From assembly GCA_020634415.1 (NCBI GenBank), contig JACKBT010000057.1:1-26950 (forward strand): a DNA stretch of 26,950 bases, in the 5' to 3' direction. Within the stretch, counting starts at the first letter, position 1, and every line of letters begins with the position of its first letter. The notes under the pieces were generated by a model. The model did not search any database. It was not told the origin of the DNA and was given only the letters and a program-made list of their open reading frames with translations. The DNA comes from Ardenticatenaceae bacterium. Lineage in GTDB: Bacteria; Chloroflexota; Anaerolineae; Promineifilales; Promineifilaceae. A program made the translations under genes and the position numbers. Below are positions 16,395-24,212 of the stretch, piece by piece.

Positions 16395-18659
16395 ATGGGT
16401 ATTTTTGCTTTAGCTCCCCTCCTCTTGGTTTTCCCGGTCATTGGCGTACTGTTTAATGGCTTAGTCGGCCGTCGCTTCGTCAACGCCAATCGCAGCACAG
16501 GCGAGAAATGGTCTGGTTGGTTTGGCACAACGATGGCTTTGAGTGCCTTTGTCATCGCTGTCTTGATGTTCTTCGGTTTGCAGAGCAATGGGCATCATGC
16601 CGAAATTGTCCATCTGTTTGACTGGATTCATATTGAATCGGCCGGTTTCACTATTCCTTGGGCCATGCAAGTGGATACGCTGTCGGTGACGATGATGCTC
16701 GTCGTGACCGGTGTTGGTTCACTCATTCACATCTACGCCATCGGCTACATGCACGGCGACCCTAACTTCTCGCGCTTTTTCACCTACCTCAACCTCTTCC
16801 TCTTCTTCATGCTTATCCTGGTCACAGGCAGCAGCTATCTGATGCTGTTTGTGGGTTGGGAAGGGGTTGGTTTGTGTTCTTTCTTGCTGATTGGCTTCTG
16901 GTTTGACCGCACCGATGATAAGGGCCAGGCCATGAACGCCAACGCCGCCCGCAAAGCCTTTGTCGCCAACCGCGTCGGCGACCTGGCGATGATTTTAGCC
17001 ATGTGCCTCACTTTCTGGACGTTCCACAGCCTGGAGTTCCAACCTGTATTCAGCGGTGCTTTGGAGATGTTTGAAAGCAATGAGATGGTACGTTTTGGGG
17101 CTTTTAGTGCGTCGCTAGGGTCGGTCTTAACCGCTATTACCGCTCTCTTCCTCATGGGTGCGGCTGGTAAATCCGCCCAAATCCCCCTTTATGTGTGGCT
17201 GCCCGACGCGATGGCTGGCCCCACCCCTGTCTCCGCTCTCATTCATGCCGCCACAATGGTCACGTCTGGCATTTACCTCATTGTCCGCAGCAATGTGCTG
17301 TTTGAGATTGTTCGCGCCAGTGATGTGCTTGTTTTGGGTATCGTCTCCTCACCTGATTTGGTAGCGTATGTGGGTGCAGCCACAGCTTTGCTGGCTGGTT
17401 TGATTGCTTTTACCCAATTCGACATCAAGAAAGTGCTGGCTTATTCAACCGTGAGCCAGTTGGGTTTCATGGTGGCGGCCATTGGCATGGGGGCGTATGT
17501 AGCGGGCATGTTCCATTTGGTCACACATGCTTTCTTCAAAGCTTTGCTCTTCCTCGGCTCTGGTTCCGTCATTCACGGCATGGAGCATGGGCATCACCAT
17601 TTGGCGCATGGGCATGGGGATCATCACGACCATTTTGACCCGCAGGATATGCGCACGATGGGCGGCTTGAAGGATAAGATGCCCTGGACGTTCCGTACCT
17701 ACATGGTGGGGGCGTTGGCTTTGTCGGGGATTGTGCCGTTGGCGGGTTTTTGGTCGAAGGATGAGATTTTAGCTCATGCCCAAAGCAATCACTTTACGGT
17801 TGTGTATGGGATGTTGACAGTGGCGGCGATTTGCACGGCTTTTTATATGGGTCGCCAATTGAAAATGGTTTTCTTCGGCTCACCCCGCCACGAAGCGGCA
17901 AAACATGCTTCGGAGAGTTCACCTTTGATGACCACGCCCTTGATGATTTTGGCACTTTTAGCAGTTGTGGGTGGTTTGTTAAACTTCCCCCATTTTGGTG
18001 CTGAGACAGCAGAAGCTAGCCATGAAGAGGCGGCGGCTGAGGCTGAACATGAAGGCGAAGTGGCTGATGAACACGCAGAGTCAAGCGGTTTTAACCTGGC
18101 GATGGAGCATTGGCTAGAGCATTCGATTCAGTCGTTTGCGTTGACGGAAGAACATGTCGTGCATATGCCGCACACGCCGACGAGTTTACAGGTGGGAGTA
18201 GCTGCTAGTTCGACAGTGTTGGCGTTGTTGGCGTTGGGTGCGTCGTTCTTTTGGGTATATGGCAAGAAGCCGGAAACGGCCGATCAGCCCGATCCCCTGC
18301 AACGCACCCCCATCTGGTGGTTCTCCATCTTGCCCTTCAACACCTTGTACATGAACTACATCATTCCGGCCTTCAACCGCTTGGCTACCTGGCTGGCTGA
18401 TACCGTTGATTGGGCCTTCTGGCACGACTTTGTGCATAACAACATTATCCGCGACTTCTTTGTTGGTTTTGCCAACTTTGCTTCCAATGTACTCGATGCC
18501 AACGGTGTAGATGGCATCGTCAACGGTGCTGGCAAAGTAGCACAAGGGCTGGCAAACATAATTCGACAATCACAGACAGGGTATGCCCGTAACTATGCCC
18601 TCAGCGTCTTCTTGGGCGCGGTGGCTTTGTTGGCCTATTTCCTGTTGATGGCTAATTAA
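16395..18659 (+). CDS. nuoL: NADH-quinone oxidoreductase subunit L, with His-rich loop
   Basis: The distal antiporter-like proton-pumping subunit. The key charged residues are visible: E156 in GWEGVGLCSFLLIGFW and K259 in AAGKSAQIPLYVWLPDAM. A later lysine lies in FDIKKVLAYSTVSQLGFM. At 754 residues it is much longer than the E. coli subunit. Extra length comes from a His-rich loop (about 394-418, with ten His in VIHGMEHG...HDHFDPQDM), from an acidic/His segment (about 540-590), and from a long C-terminal region that should include the lateral amphipathic helix and final membrane anchor. The start follows nuoK by 2 nt with AAGGGA upstream. A 109-nt gap with an inverted repeat separates it from nuoM. 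Confidence 0.96.
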   Translation: MGIFALAPLLLVFPVIGVLFNGLVGRRFVNANRSTGEKWSGWFGTTMALSAFVIAVLMFFGLQSNGHHAEIVHLFDWIHIESAGFTIPWAMQVDTLSVTMMLVVTGVGSLIHIYAIGYMHGDPNFSRFFTYLNLFLFFMLILVTGSSYLMLFVGWEGVGLCSFLLIGFWFDRTDDKGQAMNANAARKAFVANRVGDLAMILAMCLTFWTFHSLEFQPVFSGALEMFESNEMVRFGAFSASLGSVLTAITALFLMGAAGKSAQIPLYVWLPDAMAGPTPVSALIHAATMVTSGIYLIVRSNVLFEIVRASDVLVLGIVSSPDLVAYVGAATALLAGLIAFTQFDIKKVLAYSTVSQLGFMVAAIGMGAYVAGMFHLVTHAFFKALLFLGSGSVIHGMEHGHHHLAHGHGDHHDHFDPQDMRTMGGLKDKMPWTFRTYMVGALALSGIVPLAGFWSKDEILAHAQSNHFTVVYGMLTVAAICTAFYMGRQLKMVFFGSPRHEAAKHASESSPLMTTPLMILALLAVVGGLLNFPHFGAETAEASHEEAAAEAEHEGEVADEHAESSGFNLAMEHWLEHSIQSFALTEEHVVHMPHTPTSLQVGVAASSTVLALLALGASFFWVYGKKPETADQPDPLQRTPIWWFSILPFNTLYMNYIIPAFNRLATWLADTVDWAFWHDFVHNNIIRDFFVGFANFASNVLDANGVDGIVNGAGKVAQGLANIIRQSQTGYARNYALSVFLGAVALLAYFLLMAN

Positions 18660-18670
18660 TTTATGAGGCT

Positions 18671-18752
18671 AGGGACTAGAGACTAGAGACTATAAGCGAA
18701 GCGACTATTAAGTAAAGCGGCATAATCTCTAGTCTCCAATCTCCAGTCTCTA
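18671..18752. repeat. Imperfect inverted repeat in the nuoL-nuoM gap
   Basis: The left arm contains tandem GACTAGAGA units (from about 18675 to 18692) and the right arm tandem TCTAGTCTCC/TCCAGTCTCT units (18726-18752). AGACTAGAGA (18680-18689) pairs perfectly with TCTCTAGTCT (18726-18735), and other registers pair imperfectly. The 109-nt gap holds no gene and is the longest spacer in the operon. It could form an RNA stem that protects or attenuates the mRNA, or be a remnant of a small repeat element. There is no T-run, so it does not look like a terminator. Confidence 0.7.
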
Positions 18753-18768
18753 ATATTCGGAGAAAAGG

Positions 18769-20289
18769 ATGGAAAGTTCAATTTTAACCATTCTCACGTT
18801 TTTACCCGTTATTGGTGCAGCAGTTATTTTGCTGCTCAAAACTCCCTGGTGGAACCGCGAATCAGATGAAGGTGTCAAGCAAATTGCCTTGTGGACATCC
18901 ATCATCACCCTGATTGTCTCGGTTATTGTATTGTTCATGTATGATGCTGGCGAGAGCGGTTTGCAGCTAGCCAGTCAGGCAGAATGGATTCCCATTTGGG
19001 GCATTCAATATTATCTGGCGATTGATGGCTTGAGCATTTTGATGGTTTTGCTCACCACTTTCATCTCCGTGTTAGCGGTGGCTTCTTCGTTCAGTGCCAT
19101 TGAAACCAACTTGAAGCAGTATTACATCTTCATGCTGCTGTTGGAAACGGGCATGTTGGGCGTGTTCCTGGCGCAAGACCTCTTCCTGTTCTACATTTTC
19201 TGGGAGTTCACGCTGGTTCCCATGTACTTCCTCATCGGCATTTGGGGTGGGGCAGAGCGGGTCTATGCCTCCATCAAGTTCTTCCTCTATACAATGGCTG
19301 GCTCGCTGCTGATGCTGTTGGCGATTCTGTACATGGGCATCACCAATGACACCTTCTCCTTACCCGAACTGATTGCGGGCCGGAGTGCCTTTGCTGATGT
19401 GCAGCAAATGTTGTTCTGGGGTTTTGCCATCGCCTTCGCAATCAAAGTGCCGGTGTTCCCCTTCCACTCTTGGCTGCCCGATGCCCATACGCAAGCACCA
19501 ACGGCCGGTTCCATCATTCTGGCAGGTGTGCTGCTGAAAATGGGTACCTATGGCTTTGTGCGCTTCAATTTGCCCCTGTTCCCTGAAGCCTCGGTTAATG
19601 CGGCTCCATTCATTGCCGTGTTAGCCATCATCGGCATCATCTATGGCGCGATTGTCTCTTTTGCCCAAACCGATGTGAAGAAGCTGGTGGCTTACTCCAG
19701 TATCAGCCATCTTGGTTTTGTGATGTTGGGTATTTTCTCGCTCAACGAACAAGGCATTGCGGGTGGTATTTTGCAAGGCGTGAATCATGGCATTAGCACA
19801 GGCGCGTTATTCTTCCTGGTTGGTGTGATTTACGAGCAGCGGCATACGCGCTTGATGTCTGAGTTTGGTGGCTTGTGGAAGGCAATACCTGTGTTCAGTG
19901 CTTTGTCGCTGATTGTGGTGCTGTCGAGCATGGGCTTGCCTGGGCTGAATGGCTTTGTAGGTGAGTTTACGATTTTGCTGGGTTCGATGGGGGCGGCTTC
20001 ATTGGGCGCATCGGCCTGGATTTATACGGCTTTTGCCACGACGGGTGTGATTTTAGCGGCCGTTTACCTGCTGTGGATGTTCCAACGAGTCTTTATGGGG
20101 CCGTTAGATAACCCGGCTAATGAAAAGCTCAAGGATTTGAACCGCCGTGAGTTGGCGATTATGCTGGCCTTCATCTTCTTCATCTTCTGGATTGGTATTG
20201 CGCCTTCTGGTTGGTTTGGTCTGATGGATAGCAGCATTGGCAGCCTGGTGAGCCATATTAGTGGGGCGATGGCTTCTTTAGTACCGTAA
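18769..20289 (+). CDS. nuoM: NADH-quinone oxidoreductase subunit M
   Basis: The middle antiporter-like proton-pumping subunit with 14 predicted helices. Key residues are E146 in FWEFTLVPMYFLIGIWGG and K226 in AIKVPVFPFHSWLPDAH, with a further lysine pair in TDVKKLVAYSSISHLGFVMLG. At 506 residues it is of normal length. GGAG lies about 9 nt before the ATG. The operon stops here: the expected nuoN does not follow, and a strong terminator starts about 50 nt downstream. Confidence 0.96.
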   Translation: MESSILTILTFLPVIGAAVILLLKTPWWNRESDEGVKQIALWTSIITLIVSVIVLFMYDAGESGLQLASQAEWIPIWGIQYYLAIDGLSILMVLLTTFISVLAVASSFSAIETNLKQYYIFMLLLETGMLGVFLAQDLFLFYIFWEFTLVPMYFLIGIWGGAERVYASIKFFLYTMAGSLLMLLAILYMGITNDTFSLPELIAGRSAFADVQQMLFWGFAIAFAIKVPVFPFHSWLPDAHTQAPTAGSIILAGVLLKMGTYGFVRFNLPLFPEASVNAAPFIAVLAIIGIIYGAIVSFAQTDVKKLVAYSSISHLGFVMLGIFSLNEQGIAGGILQGVNHGISTGALFFLVGVIYEQRHTRLMSEFGGLWKAIPVFSALSLIVVLSSMGLPGLNGFVGEFTILLGSMGAASLGASAWIYTAFATTGVILAAVYLLWMFQRVFMGPLDNPANEKLKDLNRRELAIMLAFIFFIFWIGIAPSGWFGLMDSSIGSLVSHISGAMASLVP

Positions 20290-20339
20290 GCTTAAATAGC
20301 GCTAAGAAAGCGCCCCGGCAATTTGAATATTGACGAGAG

Positions 20340-20375
20340 AACGACTTTGGCTGACAATCGGCCAAAGTCGTTTTT
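20340..20375 (+). terminator. Strong intrinsic terminator of the nuo operon
   Basis: A 12-bp perfect stem AACGACTTTGGC-like (20340-20351, the first A included) pairs with GCCAAAGTCGTT (20361-20372) around a 9-nt loop. It runs into five T (20371-20375). It lies 51 nt after nuoM and defines the end of the operon without nuoN. Confidence 0.92.
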
Positions 20376-20417
20376 GATTGATACGACTCATATTGTTTCC
20401 CAAACAGGTAGTACCCC

Positions 20418-23400
20418 ATGAATTGGTGGCAAGGCAGGTTATTGTCGCTGCTCAATATTCAAGCTGATGAGGCCAGGCTGGTTGGCCTGATGTTGGCTTA
20501 CGCCATTTTGCTTTATGCGGCCAATGTGCTGGCGCAAACGGCCGCTTACGCCCTTTTCCTCACCCAATTTAACGCCACTATGTTGCCCTATGCTTATGTA
20601 GGGATGAGTCTGGCGATGCTGTTGGTAACGGCCGTTTACCCCCGCCTCACTCAACGATACCCCCTAAACAAAGTGCTGTTGGTCGTGCCAGGCTTCTTGC
20701 TAATCATACTGATGGCCTACCGCCTGGGCATGACAGCGGCATGGCTGCTTGTGACCCTGCCTATTTACGCGGCCGTCCACAACAGGCTGGCGGCTGCCAC
20801 GGTGGGCAGTTTAGGGGAACGTGCCTTTAATCTACAGCAGAGTCAATGGCTCTGGGGCCTGCTCCGGTCCGGGGAGCAGGTGGCGGCCATTGTCGCTGGT
20901 TTCTTAACTCTGCTGCTGGTGGACTGGCTGGGCACAGCCAATCTGTTGGCGGCAGCGGGGGGGCTGCTGGTGGTCGTCATGGTTCTGGCGCGGCAGATCG
21001 CCGGGCAGCAAATGGCCGCGGTGGCGGAAGACGTGGTGGCGGAAACGGCCGATCCCCATCCTCCACCATCACCAGCCCCCAGCCCCCTCACCAGTCCTTA
21101 CCTGCGCCTCATTATCAGCCTGGTAGTCCCCTTCATCATAGGCATTTATGTGGTGGACAACATCTTTTACAGCCAGGTCGAACGGCAATATCCCCAGGTA
21201 GAGGCACTGGCCGGTTTTCTGGGCCTCTTTTGGGGCGTGACGGGCGTGCTGCGCCTGTGCCTGCAGGCTGTGGGCACGGGACGGCTGTTGAAGCGCGTGG
21301 GGGTGCGGGCCATGATTTTGGCGACACCGATTGGCTTGCTGCTGCTGCTGGGGCTGTTTGCCTGGTTGGGTGAAGGAGGGGCGGGAACGGCCGTTCTCTT
21401 CATCCTCATCACCCTGGCCCACCTCTACCGGCACACGCTCGAAGGTGTGAACGGCGCGACGGTCAGCGTGCTGTACCAGCCTTTGCCCGCCGCCCAGCGC
21501 CGCCAGGTGCAAACCACCGTCAGCGGTTTTGTCTATCCCCTGGCGCTGGGCGCAGCCGGGGTGATTTTGCTGTTTACCCATTGGCTGGACTTTACGCCCC
21601 TCGGGCTGGCCTCGGTTTCCCTGGTTGTTGTCGCCGTGTGGCTGGCGCTGGGGCTGCGTGTGGGGCGGGTCTATCCCCAGCAGGTGCAGCAGGCGTTGGC
21701 CGAACGGCTTTTCCAGGGTGAGGCGCAGCTGTCGTGGGATGAGGCCACGTTAGCCATCGTGCGGCAAAGTTTGAGCAGTCCCCATGTGGGGGTGGCCCTG
21801 TACGCGCTGGAGACACTGGCGCACAACCACCCGCAGGCGATGGCGGCGGTGCTGCCCGACTTGTTGGCGCATCCGGTGGCGGAGGTACGGCAGGAGGTGC
21901 TGCACCAGATTGAGGGGATGAGGCTGACGGGGGCGTTAACGGCCGTTCGCCACCACATCACCCACGAAAAGGTGCCATCGGTGCAGGCTGCAGCCTTGCG
22001 GGCCTTGGCCTCGTTGGATGAAACCCGTGTGATGGCCGAGATTGAGCCATATCTGGCCCATCATGAGGCGCAAATTCAGCAGGGGGCGTTGGTGGGGCTG
22101 CTGCGTAATGGGCAAACGGCCGTGCGCCATGAAGCCCAGCTGCGGCTCATACAGTTGGCTCATTCGCCACAAGTCATGGACAGGGCCTTGGCGGCGCAGA
22201 CCATTTGTGAGGTGGGCGGCCCTGATTTGCAGGCGACGCTGGAGCCGCTGTTGTCTGATGGGAATCTGCAGGTGCGGCGCAGTGCGCTGACGGCTGCGGC
22301 CCATTATGCTGACCTGTGGCCGGAGTTGGTGGCGGCTTTGGCGGTGTTGGAGACGCGGACGGTGGCGGCGGCCGGGCTGATTGCGGCGGGGGCAACGGCC
22401 GTTCCCCTCCTGCAACGGGCCTTTACTACGGAGCAAAATGGGGAAGTTTTATGGCAGTTGGCCCGCATTTTGGGGCGTGTAGGCACGCCCTCGGCCATTG
22501 CCTTTTTGAGCCAGCATCCCCACCATCCTGCTCATCACGTGCGCCGGCAAATCTTGGCGGCTTTGGTGCAGGCGGGCTTTGTGGCGAGCGGGGAGGAGGC
22601 AACGGCCGTTGATCAACAAATCCACGCCGAAGCCGAACAGGCCGCCATAACCATGCGCACCATTATGGACTTGCAGAAAGATGAGCGGCAGGATGAGGTG
22701 CTGCTGCTGCTGCGGGCGCTGCTGCTGCAATTACGCTATCACCAGGAAAACATTGTGGCCTTGCTCTCGTTTATGTACGATGCGGCTATGATTTGGCGTG
22801 TGTGGGCGATTTTGCAGCCAACGGCGACGGCGGTGGCCGAACAGCGGGCCTACGCGCTGGCAACGCTGGAACATGAGGTGGCGGCGGTGCATTTGGCCCT
22901 GCTGCTGCCCTTTGTGCAGGGCCAGGATATGCCCGAACAGTTGGCTCTGTTAAGCCATGTTTTTCCGCAAAATAGCCAACTGCGGGTGCAGCGTTTACAG
23001 GATTTTATGAATGGGTCGCATCGCTGGCTGCAGCTTTGTGCCCTGTTTGGCGTGGGGCGGTTGGGGCTGTATCACGAGGCGGTGGTGCAGGCGGTGGCGG
23101 CGGCGGCTTTGGCGCATGGGGATGGCACAGTGGTATGGGAAACGGCCGTCTGGACATTGGCCCAACTGCGGGAGTCGGTGGTGGATAAGATTATGGCCGA
23201 GGTGGAGGGAACGGCCGTTGTGCCCCTCATGCACCAGATTAATCTGCGGCGCAGTGGGCAGATGCGCGGTTTGCCCCTCATGGGCCGGGTGGATATTTTG
23301 CAGCGCACCAGCCTGTTTGGCGAGGCTCGTGCCGAGACGCTGCTGGATGTGGCTGGCCGCCTGACTGAGGTTTTTTACGCGCCGGAGGAAATGGTTTTTG

Positions 23401-24212
23401 CCAAAGGTGCGCCCGGTGACAGTATGTATATGATTGTGTCGGGCAAGGTGCGGGTGCATGATGGCGCTCATACGCATAATTTTTTGGGCGGGGCCGATGT
23501 GTTTGGCGAGATGGCTTTGCTTGATCCTGAACCACGCACGGCGGCGGTAACAGCCGTTGAACCTACTCACCTGCTGCGTCTGGATCAGGAGCCGTTTTGG
23601 GAGCTGTTGGTTAACCAGCCCAGTCTGTCGCGGGGGATCATTCAGGTGTTGTCGCGCCATTTACGGGCGCGGGTGCGCGATCTGGCGGAACTGCGCCGGA
23701 CGGTGCTGGCGGGGCCTGTGGTGCTGCCGCCGGAGGCTGGGGAGGTGGAGGTAACGGCCGTTGCCGCTCCCCTCATGCCCATCGAACGCCTCATCCTGCT
23801 CAAGCGCGTCGAGATGTTCTGCAACTTGCCCAACAATATTTTGACCGAACTGGCACTCTTACTGCGTGAGGACCAGCTTGCACCCCAGGAGGCTGTTTTC
23901 GCCAAAGGCGATCCCGGTGATGCCCTCTATATCATCGCCGAAGGCCGTGTGCGTGTGCATGATGGCGAGCATACTCTGAATTTCTTGCAGGAGGGGGATG
24001 TGTTTGGCGAGATGGCTCTGCTCGATCCCGAGCCGAGATTGGCGGCGGTAACGGCCGTTGCCACTACCCGCCTCCTGCGCCTCGACCAAACTCCCTTCTA
24101 CCAACTCCTTGAGGAACACGCCGAAATCGCCACGCCCATCATTCACATCCTCTCCACCCATCTGCGCAACCGTATGCAAGACCTGGCGGAGCTGAAAGCC
24201 AGTCTCAGCTAA
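20418..24212 (+). CDS. Nucleotide-transporter-like/MFS membrane domain fused to HEAT repeats and two cyclic-nucleotide-binding domains
   Basis: A 1264-residue multidomain membrane protein. Residues 1-415 contain about 12 hydrophobic helices, starting after an N-terminal INQ-like segment; the pattern (ANVLAQTAAYALFLTQF, YAYVGMSLAMLLVTAVYPRL) resembles the ATP/ADP translocase-like branch of MFS proteins found in similar fusions. A proline-rich loop (about 210-225) splits the two helix bundles. Residues 430-900 are helical HEAT-type repeats (LLAHPVAEVRQEVL, PLLSDGNLQVRRSALTAA). Two cNMP-binding domains follow, about 958-1092 and 1120-1264, each with FGEMALLDPEPR plus AAVTA (phosphate-binding cassette; FGE at 1029 and 1196, and the ligand-type Arg kept in both). 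It likely couples transport or membrane sensing to cyclic-nucleotide level. The substrate is unknown. The gene has 10 ACGGCCGT palindromes, the densest cluster in the window. Confidence 0.85.
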   Translation: MNWWQGRLLSLLNIQADEARLVGLMLAYAILLYAANVLAQTAAYALFLTQFNATMLPYAYVGMSLAMLLVTAVYPRLTQRYPLNKVLLVVPGFLLIILMAYRLGMTAAWLLVTLPIYAAVHNRLAAATVGSLGERAFNLQQSQWLWGLLRSGEQVAAIVAGFLTLLLVDWLGTANLLAAAGGLLVVVMVLARQIAGQQMAAVAEDVVAETADPHPPPSPAPSPLTSPYLRLIISLVVPFIIGIYVVDNIFYSQVERQYPQVEALAGFLGLFWGVTGVLRLCLQAVGTGRLLKRVGVRAMILATPIGLLLLLGLFAWLGEGGAGTAVLFILITLAHLYRHTLEGVNGATVSVLYQPLPAAQRRQVQTTVSGFVYPLALGAAGVILLFTHWLDFTPLGLASVSLVVVAVWLALGLRVGRVYPQQVQQALAERLFQGEAQLSWDEATLAIVRQSLSSPHVGVALYALETLAHNHPQAMAAVLPDLLAHPVAEVRQEVLHQIEGMRLTGALTAVRHHITHEKVPSVQAAALRALASLDETRVMAEIEPYLAHHEAQIQQGALVGLLRNGQTAVRHEAQLRLIQLAHSPQVMDRALAAQTICEVGGPDLQATLEPLLSDGNLQVRRSALTAAAHYADLWPELVAALAVLETRTVAAAGLIAAGATAVPLLQRAFTTEQNGEVLWQLARILGRVGTPSAIAFLSQHPHHPAHHVRRQILAALVQAGFVASGEEATAVDQQIHAEAEQAAITMRTIMDLQKDERQDEVLLLLRALLLQLRYHQENIVALLSFMYDAAMIWRVWAILQPTATAVAEQRAYALATLEHEVAAVHLALLLPFVQGQDMPEQLALLSHVFPQNSQLRVQRLQDFMNGSHRWLQLCALFGVGRLGLYHEAVVQAVAAAALAHGDGTVVWETAVWTLAQLRESVVDKIMAEVEGTAVVPLMHQINLRRSGQMRGLPLMGRVDILQRTSLFGEARAETLLDVAGRLTEVFYAPEEMVFAKGAPGDSMYMIVSGKVRVHDGAHTHNFLGGADVFGEMALLDPEPRTAAVTAVEPTHLLRLDQEPFWELLVNQPSLSRGIIQVLSRHLRARVRDLAELRRTVLAGPVVLPPEAGEVEVTAVAAPLMPIERLILLKRVEMFCNLPNNILTELALLLREDQLAPQEAVFAKGDPGDALYIIAEGRVRVHDGEHTLNFLQEGDVFGEMALLDPEPRLAAVTAVATTRLLRLDQTPFYQLLEEHAEIATPIIHILSTHLRNRMQDLAELKASLS

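Larger units (their letters stand above)
457..24059. repeat. Dispersed highly iterated palindrome ACGGCCGT (mostly AACGGCCGTT)
   Basis: Exact ACGGCCGT starts at 457, 967, 1190, 3831, 3966, 6049, 6519, 6667, 6687, 9946, 12311, 13808, 14073, 14939, 15927, 20628, 21387, 21939, 22116, 22395, 22602, 23142, 23211, 23754 and 24051, plus the partner copies within this list; including every site read by eye the count is 25-26. Of these, 18 are the full AACGGCCGTT. Most read in frame as Thr-Ala-Val, three as (Asn/Asp)-Gly-Arg (1190, 6049, 14073), and two are intergenic. One-base variants are frequent (for example at about 1886, 2162, 9531, 11983, 12989, 13134, 13493, 18276, 21045, 24264, 24566). Confidence 0.93.

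Noticed and set aside
18671..18752. Possible terminator between nuoL and nuoM
   Set aside because: No T-run follows the right arm and the nuo genes continue in order; listed as a repeat instead.
20846..21581. Overlapping open frames on both strands inside the fusion gene
   Set aside because: High GC at codon positions creates long stop-free shadows; only the 20418 frame has membrane helices, HEAT repeats and cNMP domains.
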